Below, one piece after another: positions 26,122 through 34,803 of a stretch of 64,000 bases of DNA. The DNA is from Bacillus sp. SA1-12 (GTDB lineage: Bacteria > Bacillota > Bacilli > Bacillales > Bacillaceae), in assembly GCF_000981385.1 (NCBI RefSeq), contig NZ_LATZ01000128.1, positions 124,001-188,000 on the forward strand, read 5' to 3'. Both the position numbers and the translations under genes were made by a program. Under the pieces are notes generated by a model. That model was not told where the DNA came from and searched no databases. It worked only from the letters and a program-made list of their open reading frames with translations. Numbering within the stretch: the first letter of the stretch is position 1; every line of letters starts with the position of its first letter.

Positions 26122-28254
26122 TTGACCGAGTTATTATTGAAATATTTCCGGACAAAGCAGCAAGAGGTTCAATCAGAAAAGGTGTATGATACGCAATGTC
26201 CGTTTTGCAGTATGCAATGCAAAATGCAATTAATTGAGCAGTCTGTTGTGACAAGGAAAAAGTACACGACAGTGGGCAAAGACAATCCAACATCAGAAGG
26301 TAGGTTATGCATAAAAGGCTTAAATGCTCATCAGCATCCCTTCCATCAGGATCGGATTTTACATCCTTTATTAAAGGTGAATGGTGAGTTTGTTCCGATT
26401 TCCTGGGAACAAGCCATCGGACATATAAAAGAACAGTTTACTAGCATTCAAGCTGAGGATGGTTTAAATGCCTTATCTGTATACGGAAGTGCCTCTATTA
26501 CTAATGAGGAAGCATATTTACTAGGCAAGTTTGCTAGAGTAGCGCTGAAAACACGTTATATCGATTACAATGGCCGCTTATGCATGTCCGCTGCGGCAAC
26601 AGCAGCAAATCAAACCTTTGGCTTAGACCGAGGATTAACCAATGCGCTATCAGAGGTGCCGCACACAAGAGTGATCATCTTAGCTGGCACAAATATAGCA
26701 GAATGTCAGCCGACGATTATGCCGTATTTTGAGAAGGCGAAGGAAAACGGAGCTTATATTATTGCCATAGATCCTCGTGAAACAGGGACAACTGAGATTG
26801 CAGATTTGCATTTAAAAGTTAAACCGGGAATGGATGCAGCCTTGGCGAATGGAATGCTAAAGGTGATTTTTGAAGAAAAGCTTCATGACGAAGCGTTTAT
26901 TAAAGGAAGAGCTACAGGGTTTGAAGACGTAAAAGGGTATGTTATGTCTTTATCATTAGAGGAAATTTCAGAGATGACAGGTGTTTCAGTTGAGCATATA
27001 AGGCTGGCTGCCATGAAATTTGCCGGTGAAGAATCCGGGATGATCTTTACAGCCAGAGGCGTAGAGCAGCAAATAGACGGTACTACTGCTGTAAGGAATT
27101 TACTGAATATTCTTATCTCTACAGGCAAAATCGGTAAACCTTACTCTGGCTATGGTGCTATAACAGGGCAAGGAAATGGCCAAGGTGCCCGTGAGCATGG
27201 GCAGAAAGCTGACCAGCTGCCAGGCTACAGATTAATTGAGAATGAAGAGCATCGCGCCTATATTGCGAAGGTTTGGGGTGTGGATAAGGATGAACTGCCT
27301 GGGAAAGGTGTATCTGCATTTGAGATGTTTAAAAAAATTGAAGAAGGCGAAATAACGGGAATGCTGCTCATGTGTTCCAATCCGGTTGTTTCCAATCCGA
27401 ATGCTAACTTTGTAAAAGCGGCGTTAAAAAAGCTCAAGTTCTTAGTCGCAATCGATTTGTTTGTTTCAGAAACAGCCAAGTTAGCAGATCTCATTTTGCC
27501 AGCATCCTCTTATCTTGAGGACGAAGGAACGATGACAAATCTTGAAGGCAGAGTCACCCTAAGGGAAGCGAGCCGTCCTTGTCCTGGCGAGGCTAAGCAT
27601 GATTGGCAAATCCTTTGTGAAATCGCAAAAGCACTTGGAAAGGAGAAGTATTTTTCCTATTCAAATGCTGAGGACATTTTCAATGAGTTAAGAATAGCAA
27701 GCCGGGGCGGAATCGCTGATTATTATGGCATCACCTATGAGCGCATTAGAAAAGAACAGGGAATCCTTTGGCCGTGCCCAGATTTGGAGCATAAAGGAAC
27801 TGAGCGATTATTTGAAGAGTCATTCGCCCACGCTGATGGGAAAGCAAAAATGATTGCTGTCCCAAATACTCCAGAGGTACCAAAGGAAAAACCAAGTGAC
27901 GAGTACCCGCTCTATTTAACAACAGGAAGGGTGATGTCACATTATTTAACAGGAGTGCAAACGAGAAAGAGTGCGGCATTAGCTGCAAGGAACTTTGAGT
28001 CCTATCTTGAGATTCATCCGGAGACTGCCAGGAAATATAGCATTGAGAATAATCGTCTGGTGATGGTTTCTTCAAAACGGGGAAGTATTGTAGTCAGAAG
28101 CAGATGGTCTGAAAAAATTAGACAAGATACTGTTTTTGTACCGTTCCATTGGGCAGATAGCCAAAATGTAAACTTACTAGTTGGCGAGGAACTTGATCCT
28201 TATTGCCGAATGCCTGGATTTAAGGTAAGTGCTGTAAAGATAGCGTCTGTTTAA
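26122..28254 (+). CDS. nasC: Assimilatory nitrate reductase, catalytic subunit
   Basis: A 710-residue molybdopterin oxidoreductase reducing nitrate to nitrite in the cytoplasm. The N-terminal [4Fe-4S] motif is CPFCSMQC (Cys26, 29, 33) with the fourth Cys in GRLCIKG (about 61). Mo-bis-MGD domains follow (TNIAECQPTIMPYFEKAK, GYGAITGQGNGQGAREHG, NPVVSNPN) and a C-terminal molydopterin dinucleotide-binding domain starts near 590. TTG start with AAAGGGGGA upstream, 46 bp behind nasB. A terminator-like hairpin follows, so nasBC appear to form one unit. Confidence 0.93.
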   Translation: MTELLLKYFRTKQQEVQSEKVYDTQCPFCSMQCKMQLIEQSVVTRKKYTTVGKDNPTSEGRLCIKGLNAHQHPFHQDRILHPLLKVNGEFVPISWEQAIGHIKEQFTSIQAEDGLNALSVYGSASITNEEAYLLGKFARVALKTRYIDYNGRLCMSAAATAANQTFGLDRGLTNALSEVPHTRVIILAGTNIAECQPTIMPYFEKAKENGAYIIAIDPRETGTTEIADLHLKVKPGMDAALANGMLKVIFEEKLHDEAFIKGRATGFEDVKGYVMSLSLEEISEMTGVSVEHIRLAAMKFAGEESGMIFTARGVEQQIDGTTAVRNLLNILISTGKIGKPYSGYGAITGQGNGQGAREHGQKADQLPGYRLIENEEHRAYIAKVWGVDKDELPGKGVSAFEMFKKIEEGEITGMLLMCSNPVVSNPNANFVKAALKKLKFLVAIDLFVSETAKLADLILPASSYLEDEGTMTNLEGRVTLREASRPCPGEAKHDWQILCEIAKALGKEKYFSYSNAEDIFNELRIASRGGIADYYGITYERIRKEQGILWPCPDLEHKGTERLFEESFAHADGKAKMIAVPNTPEVPKEKPSDEYPLYLTTGRVMSHYLTGVQTRKSAALAARNFESYLEIHPETARKYSIENNRLVMVSSKRGSIVVRSRWSEKIRQDTVFVPFHWADSQNVNLLVGEELDPYCRMPGFKVSAVKIASV

Positions 28255-28285
28255 CAGATCAAATATGAATAGATGGTTCATTTTC

Positions 28286-28310
28286 GAGGTGCGGATCGTG
28301 CCTCTTTTTT
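28286..28310 (+). terminator. Terminator between nasC and nasD
   Basis: GAGGTGC/GTGCCTC arms (two wobble pairs) followed by TTTTTT. It separates nasBC from nasDEF. Confidence 0.7.
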
Positions 28311-28408
28311 GTTGGTTTCTATATGGGAGATATGCTCTAAATTGAATGCTTAAAGCTGAAATCAACAGGGGTATTTGCAAAGAGCTGGTATGTTAGAAAA
28401 TAAAACCA

Positions 28409-28425
28409 TGTCAGAAAACCTAACA
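28409..28425. promoter_or_regulatory. TnrA box for nasDEF
   Basis: TGTCAGAAAACCTAACA fits TGTNA-N7-TNACA exactly. Its centre is about 50 bp upstream of the inferred start of nasD transcription. Confidence 0.78.
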
Positions 28426-28454
28426 TGTATGTAAAATAATTATTTTTACCGTGA

Positions 28455-28460
28455 TATAGT
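28455..28460 (+). promoter_or_regulatory. -10 box of nasDEF
   Basis: TATAGT, 30 bp behind the TnrA box, with no clear -35, which fits an activator-dependent promoter. GGGGAGG and the GTG start follow. Confidence 0.6.
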
Positions 28461-28491
28461 ATAAGAAACTTTCCAAGGGGAGGAAAATCAG

Positions 28492-30903
28492 GTGGAAAAA
28501 AAGAAGCTTGTTTTAATAGGAAACGGAATGGCCGGCGTAAGAGCAATCGAAGAAATCCTAAAGATTTCAAACGACTTATTTGAAATTACAATCTTTGGGA
28601 GTGAGCCGCATCCAAACTATAATCGAATCCTATTATCAAAGGTGCTGCAGGGTGACACCGAGGTAAAGGATATTACGTTAAATGACTGGGATTGGTATGA
28701 AGAAAACAATATAACGCTTTATACAGGAGAAACCGTCACAAAAATCAATCCTGATAAGATGGTGGTTGAATCCGATAAAGGCCGAATTTTACCATATGAT
28801 GAATTGATCATCGCAACGGGATCTGTGCCATTTATCCTTCCTATTCCGGGTGCTGATAAGCAAGGTGTTACAGCATTCCGTGATATAAAGGATACCGACA
28901 TTATGCTTGAAGCGTCTAAAAAATATAAAAAGGCGGCTGTTATTGGCGGAGGTTTGCTTGGATTAGAAGCAGCCCGCGGTCTATTGAATTTAGGGATGGA
29001 AGTTAATGTTGTTCATCTTGCCCCAACATTAATGGAACGCCAGCTTGATGAAACAGCAGGAAGACTTTTGCAAAAAGAGCTTGAAAATCAAGGGATGAAC
29101 TTTTTATTAGAAAAAGCAACAGTAGAGATTTATGGAACAGATCGAGTTGAGGGTTTGAAGTTTAAGGATGACACACAGCTTGAGGCTGACTTAGTCGTGA
29201 TGGCTGTTGGAATTAAGCCGAATATCGAATTAGCAAAGCAAAGCGGTATCGCAGTAAACAGAGGGATCATCGTTAATGACTATTTGCAAACAGATCTGCC
29301 GCATGTCTATTCTGTTGGTGAATGTGCAGAACATAATGGAATTCCATATGGCCTTGTTGCTCCATTATATGAGCAAGCAAAGGCATTAGCTGGCCACATC
29401 TGCGGCAAAGAAACAGAGCCATATAAGGGATCTGTTTTATCTACGCAATTAAAGGTTTCAGGCGTTGAAGTATTCTCAGCCGGTGATTTTATGGAAGGCG
29501 ATGATAAAAAATCTCTGAAAATCTTTGATGAGCAGGATGGAATTTATAAAAAGATTGTCTTAAGAGGAAATAAAATCGTTGGCGCTGTTTTATTCGGTGA
29601 CAGCAAAGAAGGAAATCGTCTTTTCTCCATGATTAAAAAGGAAGCAGATATTTCAGATACAGAAAAAATCAGCATTCTTCAGCCAATAGGCGGTGAAACA
29701 GGGGAGAGCCTTGTTGCATCGATGAGTGCGGATGAAATTATCTGCGGCTGTAATGGAGTTTCAAAAGGTGCAATTGTTCAAGCCATTCAAGAGAAGGGCT
29801 GTACATCAGTTGATGCAATCAAAGCTTGCACAAGTGCTTCTCGTTCATGCGGAGGCTGTAAACCATTAGTTGCTGATGTTCTTCAATTGACACTTGGATC
29901 TGAATTCGATGCTTCCTCTCAGAAAGAAGCAATTTGCGGTTGTACAACACTTTCAAGAGATGAAATAGTTGAAGAAATCAGAGCGAAAGGCTTAACACAT
30001 GTTAGAGAAGTCATGAATGTTCTGGATTGGGGAACAGCAGAAGGCTGCTCAAAATGCCGCCCAGCTCTAAACTATTATTTAGGCATGGTGAACCCAACGA
30101 AATATCAGGATGAAAGAGAATCACGTTTTGTCAATGAGCGCATGCACGCAAATATCCAGAAAGATGGAACATACTCAGTTGTACCAAGAATGTACGGAGG
30201 TGTGACAAATGCAGACGAATTGCGCCGGATTGCAGATGTTGTCGACAAATATGAGATTCCTTTAGTAAAAGTAACGGGCGGACAGCGTATTGACCTATTT
30301 GGCGTGAAAAAGGATGACCTTCCAAAGGTATGGCAGGATCTAGATATGAATTCTGGGTATGCTTACGGAAAATCACTGCGCACAGTCAAAACATGTGTTG
30401 GTGAAACGTTCTGCCGCTTCGGCACTCAGGATTCAATGGGCTTGGGTATCAGACTAGAGAAGAAATTCGAGGGCTTGCAAACTCCTCATAAAGTAAAAAT
30501 GGCTGTATCGGCTTGTCCGAGAAGCTGTGCAGAGTCCGGATTTAAAGATATTGGATTTATCGGAATCGATGGCGGCTGGGAAATCTACATTGGCGGTAAT
30601 GGAGGCACCCACGTTCGCGGAGGAGACTTATTATACAAAGTAAAAACAGATGATGAAGCAATGGAGATCACAGGTGCTTATCTCCAATATTACCGGGAAA
30701 CGGCAAATTATTTAGAGCGTACATCCGCATGGGTCGATCGTGTTGGTTTAGACCATGTAAAATCAGTGCTTGATGACAAGAACAAGCGCCAGGAGTTAAA
30801 TGCGCGCATGGATGAAACATTATCTGTTTATAGAGATCCTTGGAAAGAAATTATTGAAGATAAGAAAACGACTAAAGAACTATTTGAAACGGTTGGCATT
30901 TAA
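28492..30903 (+). CDS. nasD: Assimilatory nitrite reductase large subunit (NADH, siroheme)
   Basis: An 803-residue NirB-type enzyme that reduces nitrite to ammonium. Order: FAD/NAD domain (about 1-400), two BFD-like [2Fe-2S] domains (ICGCNGVSKG...SCGGCKPL and ICGCTTLS...CSKCRPAL, about 418-540), then the siroheme/[4Fe-4S] domain with an intact CVGETFC...CPRSC (about 634, 640, 674, 678). All four ligands are present, unlike NasB. It sits behind its own TnrA box and -10, with a terminator before them. NasE and NasF follow. Confidence 0.95.
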   Translation: MEKKKLVLIGNGMAGVRAIEEILKISNDLFEITIFGSEPHPNYNRILLSKVLQGDTEVKDITLNDWDWYEENNITLYTGETVTKINPDKMVVESDKGRILPYDELIIATGSVPFILPIPGADKQGVTAFRDIKDTDIMLEASKKYKKAAVIGGGLLGLEAARGLLNLGMEVNVVHLAPTLMERQLDETAGRLLQKELENQGMNFLLEKATVEIYGTDRVEGLKFKDDTQLEADLVVMAVGIKPNIELAKQSGIAVNRGIIVNDYLQTDLPHVYSVGECAEHNGIPYGLVAPLYEQAKALAGHICGKETEPYKGSVLSTQLKVSGVEVFSAGDFMEGDDKKSLKIFDEQDGIYKKIVLRGNKIVGAVLFGDSKEGNRLFSMIKKEADISDTEKISILQPIGGETGESLVASMSADEIICGCNGVSKGAIVQAIQEKGCTSVDAIKACTSASRSCGGCKPLVADVLQLTLGSEFDASSQKEAICGCTTLSRDEIVEEIRAKGLTHVREVMNVLDWGTAEGCSKCRPALNYYLGMVNPTKYQDERESRFVNERMHANIQKDGTYSVVPRMYGGVTNADELRRIADVVDKYEIPLVKVTGGQRIDLFGVKKDDLPKVWQDLDMNSGYAYGKSLRTVKTCVGETFCRFGTQDSMGLGIRLEKKFEGLQTPHKVKMAVSACPRSCAESGFKDIGFIGIDGGWEIYIGGNGGTHVRGGDLLYKVKTDDEAMEITGAYLQYYRETANYLERTSAWVDRVGLDHVKSVLDDKNKRQELNARMDETLSVYRDPWKEIIEDKKTTKELFETVGI

Positions 30904-30954
30904 TTGGCTGAACAAAAAAGACAGAATATTTTGTAAAGAGGGAGGAAGTTGGAC

Positions 30955-31278
30955 ATGAAGGAAATGACAAAAATGAAGGTGTATGTTGGTCCCTTTTTGG
31001 AGCTGCCAGAGCGTGTCGGAAAAACCGTTCAACTAGAGAAGGACAAAGAAGTTGCTGTTTTTAAGCTTTCAAATGGCACCGTTAAAGCCATTGAAAATAA
31101 ATGTCCTCATAAAGGCGGAGTGTTAAGCGAAGGGATCGTAAGCGGCGAGCATGTATTTTGTCCGATGCATGATTGGAAAATCTGCCTTGAGGATGGAAAG
31201 GTTCAAGAGCCGGACTTTGGTTGTGTCAAAACCTATGAAACGATTATTGAAGAGGGAGAAGTTTTTCTCTTACTTTAA
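30955..31278 (+). CDS. nasE: Assimilatory nitrite reductase small subunit (Rieske type)
   Basis: About 107 residues of the NirD type. A Rieske-like fold with Cys-Pro-His (CPHKGG, about 45-47) and CPMHDW (about 63-66). It works with NasD in nitrite reduction. The ATG at 30955 has GGGAGG 9 nt upstream; the TTG at 30949 is too near the ribosome site. It is 51 bp behind nasD. Confidence 0.92.
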   Translation: MKEMTKMKVYVGPFLELPERVGKTVQLEKDKEVAVFKLSNGTVKAIENKCPHKGGVLSEGIVSGEHVFCPMHDWKICLEDGKVQEPDFGCVKTYETIIEEGEVFLLL

Positions 31279-31290
31279 ATGATAAAAATC

Positions 31291-31347
31291 AAAGTAAGGT
31301 TAGCATAGATTCGCTATGCATATAGAGAGAGCGCACTTCCCTTACTT
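31291..31347 (+). promoter_or_regulatory. Nested hairpins between nasE and nasF
   Basis: Outer arms AAAGTAAGG (31291-31299) and CCTTACTTT (31339-31347), with an inner GCATAG/CTATGC hairpin at 31303-31319. No T tract follows, so a processing or stability element is more likely than a terminator. Confidence 0.55.
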
Positions 31348-31381
31348 TAAAAAGGAAATGAAAAGCTAAGGGAGGAAGATG

Positions 31382-32863
31382 ATGATGGGAAAAGGTAAGG
31401 TATATTTAGTTGGTGCTGGTCCAGGGGACCGTGAGCTGATTACATTAAAAGGGATCAAGACCATTAAAAAAGCGGAAGTGATCCTGTATGATCGCTTAGT
31501 TAACCCTAAACTTCTTGAATATGCACCAGCAAATTGTGAACTTATTTATTGCGGCAAGCTTCCTAATCGCCACTTTATGAGGCAGGATGAAATCAACCAT
31601 ACTCTAATTGAAAAAGCATTGGCAGGCCAAACAGTTGTAAGGCTGAAGGGCGGGGATCCAAGCGTTTTTGGAAGAGTTGGTGAGGAAGCCGATGCTCTTG
31701 CGGATAAACGAATACCATATGAAATTGTACCTGGGATTACTTCAGGTATTGCAGCTCCTCTTTATGCAGGTATTCCTGTTACACATCGGGAATTCGCAGG
31801 ATCGTTTGCGATGGTCACGGCACACGATAAATCAAAGAACGGCAAGCCTGATATTGACTGGGAAGGACTTGCAAGAGGTGTCCAAACGATTGCCTTTTAT
31901 ATGGGAGTATCCAACTTAAAGCATATTTGTGACAATCTCATTTCTCACGGAAAAGCGCCAGATACCCCTGTCATCGTGATTCGCTGGGGAACATGGAGCA
32001 GACAGAAAAGTGTCGTAGGTACGCTGTCTACTATAGTAGAAATGGTTAAAGAAGAAAAGATTGAAAACCCGGCAATTACCTTGGTAGGTGATATTGTCGC
32101 AACAAGGGAAAAAGGCAAATGGTTTGAGAAAAAGCCGTTATTTGGACAGCAAATTCTCTGCGTTCGCGGAAGTGCCGAAGAAGAGAGTATGGCAGATGAG
32201 TTTACAGACAAAGGGGCCGATGTCATTGAATTTCCTAAATGGAAAGTAGATGAAGGAGCCTTGGAGATTACAATTAGAAAAAAGCTGGCAACTTATAAAC
32301 GTATGCTGTTTACCACTTCTGAGGCAGTTTCTCACTTTTTCACCCTTTTGAAGAGATATAGAATCGATATTCGACAAATACAAGCAAAATTATATTATAA
32401 ACAGCCAACATCTCTTCCCTTGCTGGAAAACTTTGGTTTGTTCGCAAGCTATGTAGAAGAAATGGAACATGATGGAAGTTTATTGATTATCGGAGCAAAC
32501 GAGAAAAGTGAACAAAGGTGGAAGCTTGATAAATATGGTGAACATGATTATGCTGGTGTATATCGAACCTCGATTGACAAGAGGTATGAAGCCATTATTC
32601 GCAGGTCCATTGAGGATGCATCCATTACATCAATCGTTTTTTCGACAAGCGATGCAGTCCATACGTTTATGAAGCATGCAGCACATTACGGGATCTCGAA
32701 TCAGTCTATCGATCCAACAATCGATATCACTTGTTTAAGTAAACCAGCATGGCTTGCAGCAGCAAATAATGGTCTTAATCCTTGCATTTATAGTTGCCGC
32801 AACGAACGATCTTCAGAAGAAGTCTTCGAAGAAAGTGCCAATTTAGTCGTAACAAATATCTAA
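31382..32863 (+). CDS. nasF: Uroporphyrinogen-III C-methyltransferase fused to a HemD-like domain
   Basis: About 493 residues. The first 250 are a SAM-dependent SUMT (CobA/CysG-A type; VYLVGAGPGDRELITLKG, VRLKGGDPSVFGR, PGITSGIAAP, GIPVTHR) making precorrin-2 for siroheme. The remaining 240 form a HemD-like uroporphyrinogen-III synthase domain (LLFTTSEAVSHFF, SIVFSTSDAVHTF). The same fusion occurs in B. subtilis NasF. Three ATGs follow GGAGG in a row; 31382 or 31385 have the best spacing. It is the last gene of nasDEF, followed by a strong terminator. Confidence 0.92.
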   Translation: MMGKGKVYLVGAGPGDRELITLKGIKTIKKAEVILYDRLVNPKLLEYAPANCELIYCGKLPNRHFMRQDEINHTLIEKALAGQTVVRLKGGDPSVFGRVGEEADALADKRIPYEIVPGITSGIAAPLYAGIPVTHREFAGSFAMVTAHDKSKNGKPDIDWEGLARGVQTIAFYMGVSNLKHICDNLISHGKAPDTPVIVIRWGTWSRQKSVVGTLSTIVEMVKEEKIENPAITLVGDIVATREKGKWFEKKPLFGQQILCVRGSAEEESMADEFTDKGADVIEFPKWKVDEGALEITIRKKLATYKRMLFTTSEAVSHFFTLLKRYRIDIRQIQAKLYYKQPTSLPLLENFGLFASYVEEMEHDGSLLIIGANEKSEQRWKLDKYGEHDYAGVYRTSIDKRYEAIIRRSIEDASITSIVFSTSDAVHTFMKHAAHYGISNQSIDPTIDITCLSKPAWLAAANNGLNPCIYSCRNERSSEEVFEESANLVVTNI

Positions 32864-32878
32864 AGGAATATAAAGGTA

Positions 32879-32941
32879 AAAGGCTGAATCAATAGACCCC
32901 TTTTTCAAAAGGGTAAATCTTATTGATTCAGCCTTTGTTTT
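32879..32941 (+). terminator. Terminator of nasDEF
   Basis: Long arms beginning AAAGGCTGAATCAAT with the complementary strand at 32922-32936, an inner ACCC/GGGT pair, and a T-rich tail. Confidence 0.88.
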
Positions 32942-33017
32942 TGAGAATTTTTTAAAAAATGATCATAATCCCATTTAATTATGGTCATATTAAAAGTCAT
33001 TGTGAGTGGTAATTAAA

Positions 33018-33167
33018 TTAATATTCGATATCCTCATAGTCCTTTGGCTGAGGCATTGGTTGCTCGGGGAGGTTAATGTTGTATTCGGAAAGTGCTTCGG
33101 ATTTTCTTCGGTAAACTTTTCCTTTGTAGGAATTCGCAGATTGTTTAATTTGATTTGGCTTGTTCAT
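33018..33167 (-). CDS. Small hypothetical protein (49 aa)
   Basis: A short frame on the reverse strand with a good ribosome site (GGAGATG upstream of the ATG at 33167). The product begins MNKPNQIKQSANSYKGKVYR and ends QPMPQPKDYEDIEY. It is polar and probably unstructured: a basic N-terminal half, then a Pro-rich acidic tail. It has no membrane segment and no family I recognise. Support is the ribosome site, the codon use and its place in an otherwise empty spacer; no homology was checked. Confidence 0.6.
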   Translation of the reverse strand: MNKPNQIKQSANSYKGKVYRRKSEALSEYNINLPEQPMPQPKDYEDIEY

Positions 33168-33369
33168 GCTGATCATCTCCTTTTATTTGATATTGGTTTT
33201 AGTTTGTCCAGATTGGGTATTAACATGATGAAGTAGGATCTTATTTTCATTGTTAAAAATTCACACATCCGTCACTATATTACCTAATATTAGCACCTAG
33301 TAATAATATGTTATTGTCTTTTGTCCCTTCGCTTGTTAGCATTAGTTACATAAAGATCGGAAAATCATT

Positions 33370-33394
33370 AATAGATAGGTAATGGCTATCTATT
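33370..33394. promoter_or_regulatory. Inverted repeat upstream of the desaturase
   Basis: Perfect 9-bp arms AATAGATAG/CTATCTATT around a 7-bp spacer, 63 bp upstream of the desaturase start. Candidate operator or 5' UTR hairpin. Confidence 0.45.
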
Positions 33395-33456
33395 CCTGAT
33401 ATAGTCGATTTTTTACACTAGATGATAGACAATATCGATTATGGAAGGAGTAGGAT

Positions 33457-34575
33457 ATGAAAGAGCTTCATTCATTTGCATGGTATGCTGCACGTATATC
33501 CCCAAAATTACCGAAAAAAGCATTTAAACCTGTCCCAGAACGTCTGTGGGGGGGATTGGCTTATTTACTCATTGTCATTACAGGGTTTTTAACAATCGGT
33601 TTCTTTCATTTAAACCCGTTCATTTATTTAGCGATTGCCTTTGTTCTTGGTTCAAGCTTTGCAGCTTTGGGATTTCTAGGTCATGAAATCTTACACGGAA
33701 CAGTCGTTAGAAAATCTTGGCTCCGTGATCTATTAGGGGCTATTGCCTTTTTTCCGTTAAGCACTGGCCCGAGGCTCTGGAGAAAATGGCATAATTTGAC
33801 ACATCATGTTCATACACAACATGAGGAGCATGATCCAGACTCATGGCCAACATTAGAGAAGCTTTCAAAAACTAAATTTTTACGTTGGATTTATCGTTTG
33901 CCGCATGGGTTAAGAGCGTTAGCTAGTTTTTGTTCCTTAACGGTCATGTTTTCTTTGCATTCTATAAAAATGTTTGCTGCCTATATAAAAGAGTTTAATC
34001 CTAAGCATCAGCCTTCAGTGTGGTTTCAGCTTATTTTACCGTGGGTGTTCTGGCTTTCATTATTATTTATCATGGGGCCTTATAAATGGTTTTTTGCTTT
34101 CTTATTGCCGCTGTTGATTGCCAACGCAATTGTCATGGGCTATATTTCAACGAACCACCGATTAAACCCCATTACAGAAGTAAATGACCCTTTAGCCAAT
34201 AGCTTAACGGTCACCGTTCCTAAATGGGTGGATGTCCTGCATTTCAATTTCTCGTATCATACTGAGCATCACCTTTTTCCTGGGATGAGTTCAAAGTATT
34301 ACCCGTTAGTGAAGGAACATATAAAAAGTATGTGGCCTGAGCGATATCACGAAATGTCCCTCGGCAAGGCCTTGGTTGCACTTTGGAAAACACCGCGTAT
34401 TTACTTTGAGGGAAATCAACTAATTGATCCGCGCAAAAACCATGTCTATGAAACATTAGGCCATGGATTAGATATTTCGAACATTACATTTCGAAAGCTT
34501 GATAAAGAAAAGACCTTTGTGAAAATTGCCAATAAACCTAAGGTGAAGATTGGGAAAATTGTGAAAGGCGAATAA
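33457..34575 (+). CDS. Membrane fatty acid desaturase
   Basis: A 372-residue di-iron desaturase. The three His boxes are clear: HEILHG, HNLTHH and HTEHH, with membrane pairs between them. It inserts double bonds into membrane-lipid acyl chains, probably for cold adaptation. The B. subtilis Des control genes desKR are not adjacent. A strong ribosome site (GGAAGGAG) precedes the ATG. The tail of about 60 basic residues after the last His box is soluble. Confidence 0.88.
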   Translation: MKELHSFAWYAARISPKLPKKAFKPVPERLWGGLAYLLIVITGFLTIGFFHLNPFIYLAIAFVLGSSFAALGFLGHEILHGTVVRKSWLRDLLGAIAFFPLSTGPRLWRKWHNLTHHVHTQHEEHDPDSWPTLEKLSKTKFLRWIYRLPHGLRALASFCSLTVMFSLHSIKMFAAYIKEFNPKHQPSVWFQLILPWVFWLSLLFIMGPYKWFFAFLLPLLIANAIVMGYISTNHRLNPITEVNDPLANSLTVTVPKWVDVLHFNFSYHTEHHLFPGMSSKYYPLVKEHIKSMWPERYHEMSLGKALVALWKTPRIYFEGNQLIDPRKNHVYETLGHGLDISNITFRKLDKEKTFVKIANKPKVKIGKIVKGE

Positions 34576-34736
34576 ACAACAAAGGGACAGTCCCTGAATA
34601 AGGTGGGGGCAGCTCCTTTTGCTGTTGACTTAGTCTACCGTCCATTCTTATATTCGATTAAGTGCAAGCTGCATTTTAAATACCCGCATATCTGTATGGA
34701 TTGAGATAAGAAACACCTTTTACTTGAAAAGGGTAC

Positions 34737-34780
34737 AAAAAGGGACAGTCCCCAAAAAATAGGAGGAACTGTCCCTTTTT
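34737..34780. terminator. Bidirectional terminator between desaturase and FAD-Rieske genes
   Basis: AAAAAGGGACAGT/ACTGTCCCTTTTT arms around an 18-nt loop, A-rich on one side and T-rich on the other, so it works for both converging genes. A related GGGACAGTCCC element lies at 34584-34594. Confidence 0.8.
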
Positions 34781-34803
34781 GTTGTCAATTTTTAGTAAAG
34801 TAC

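Noticed and set aside
33006-33236. 76-codon forward frame
   Set aside because: It is the shadow of the 49-codon gene on the opposite strand and lacks a ribosome site.
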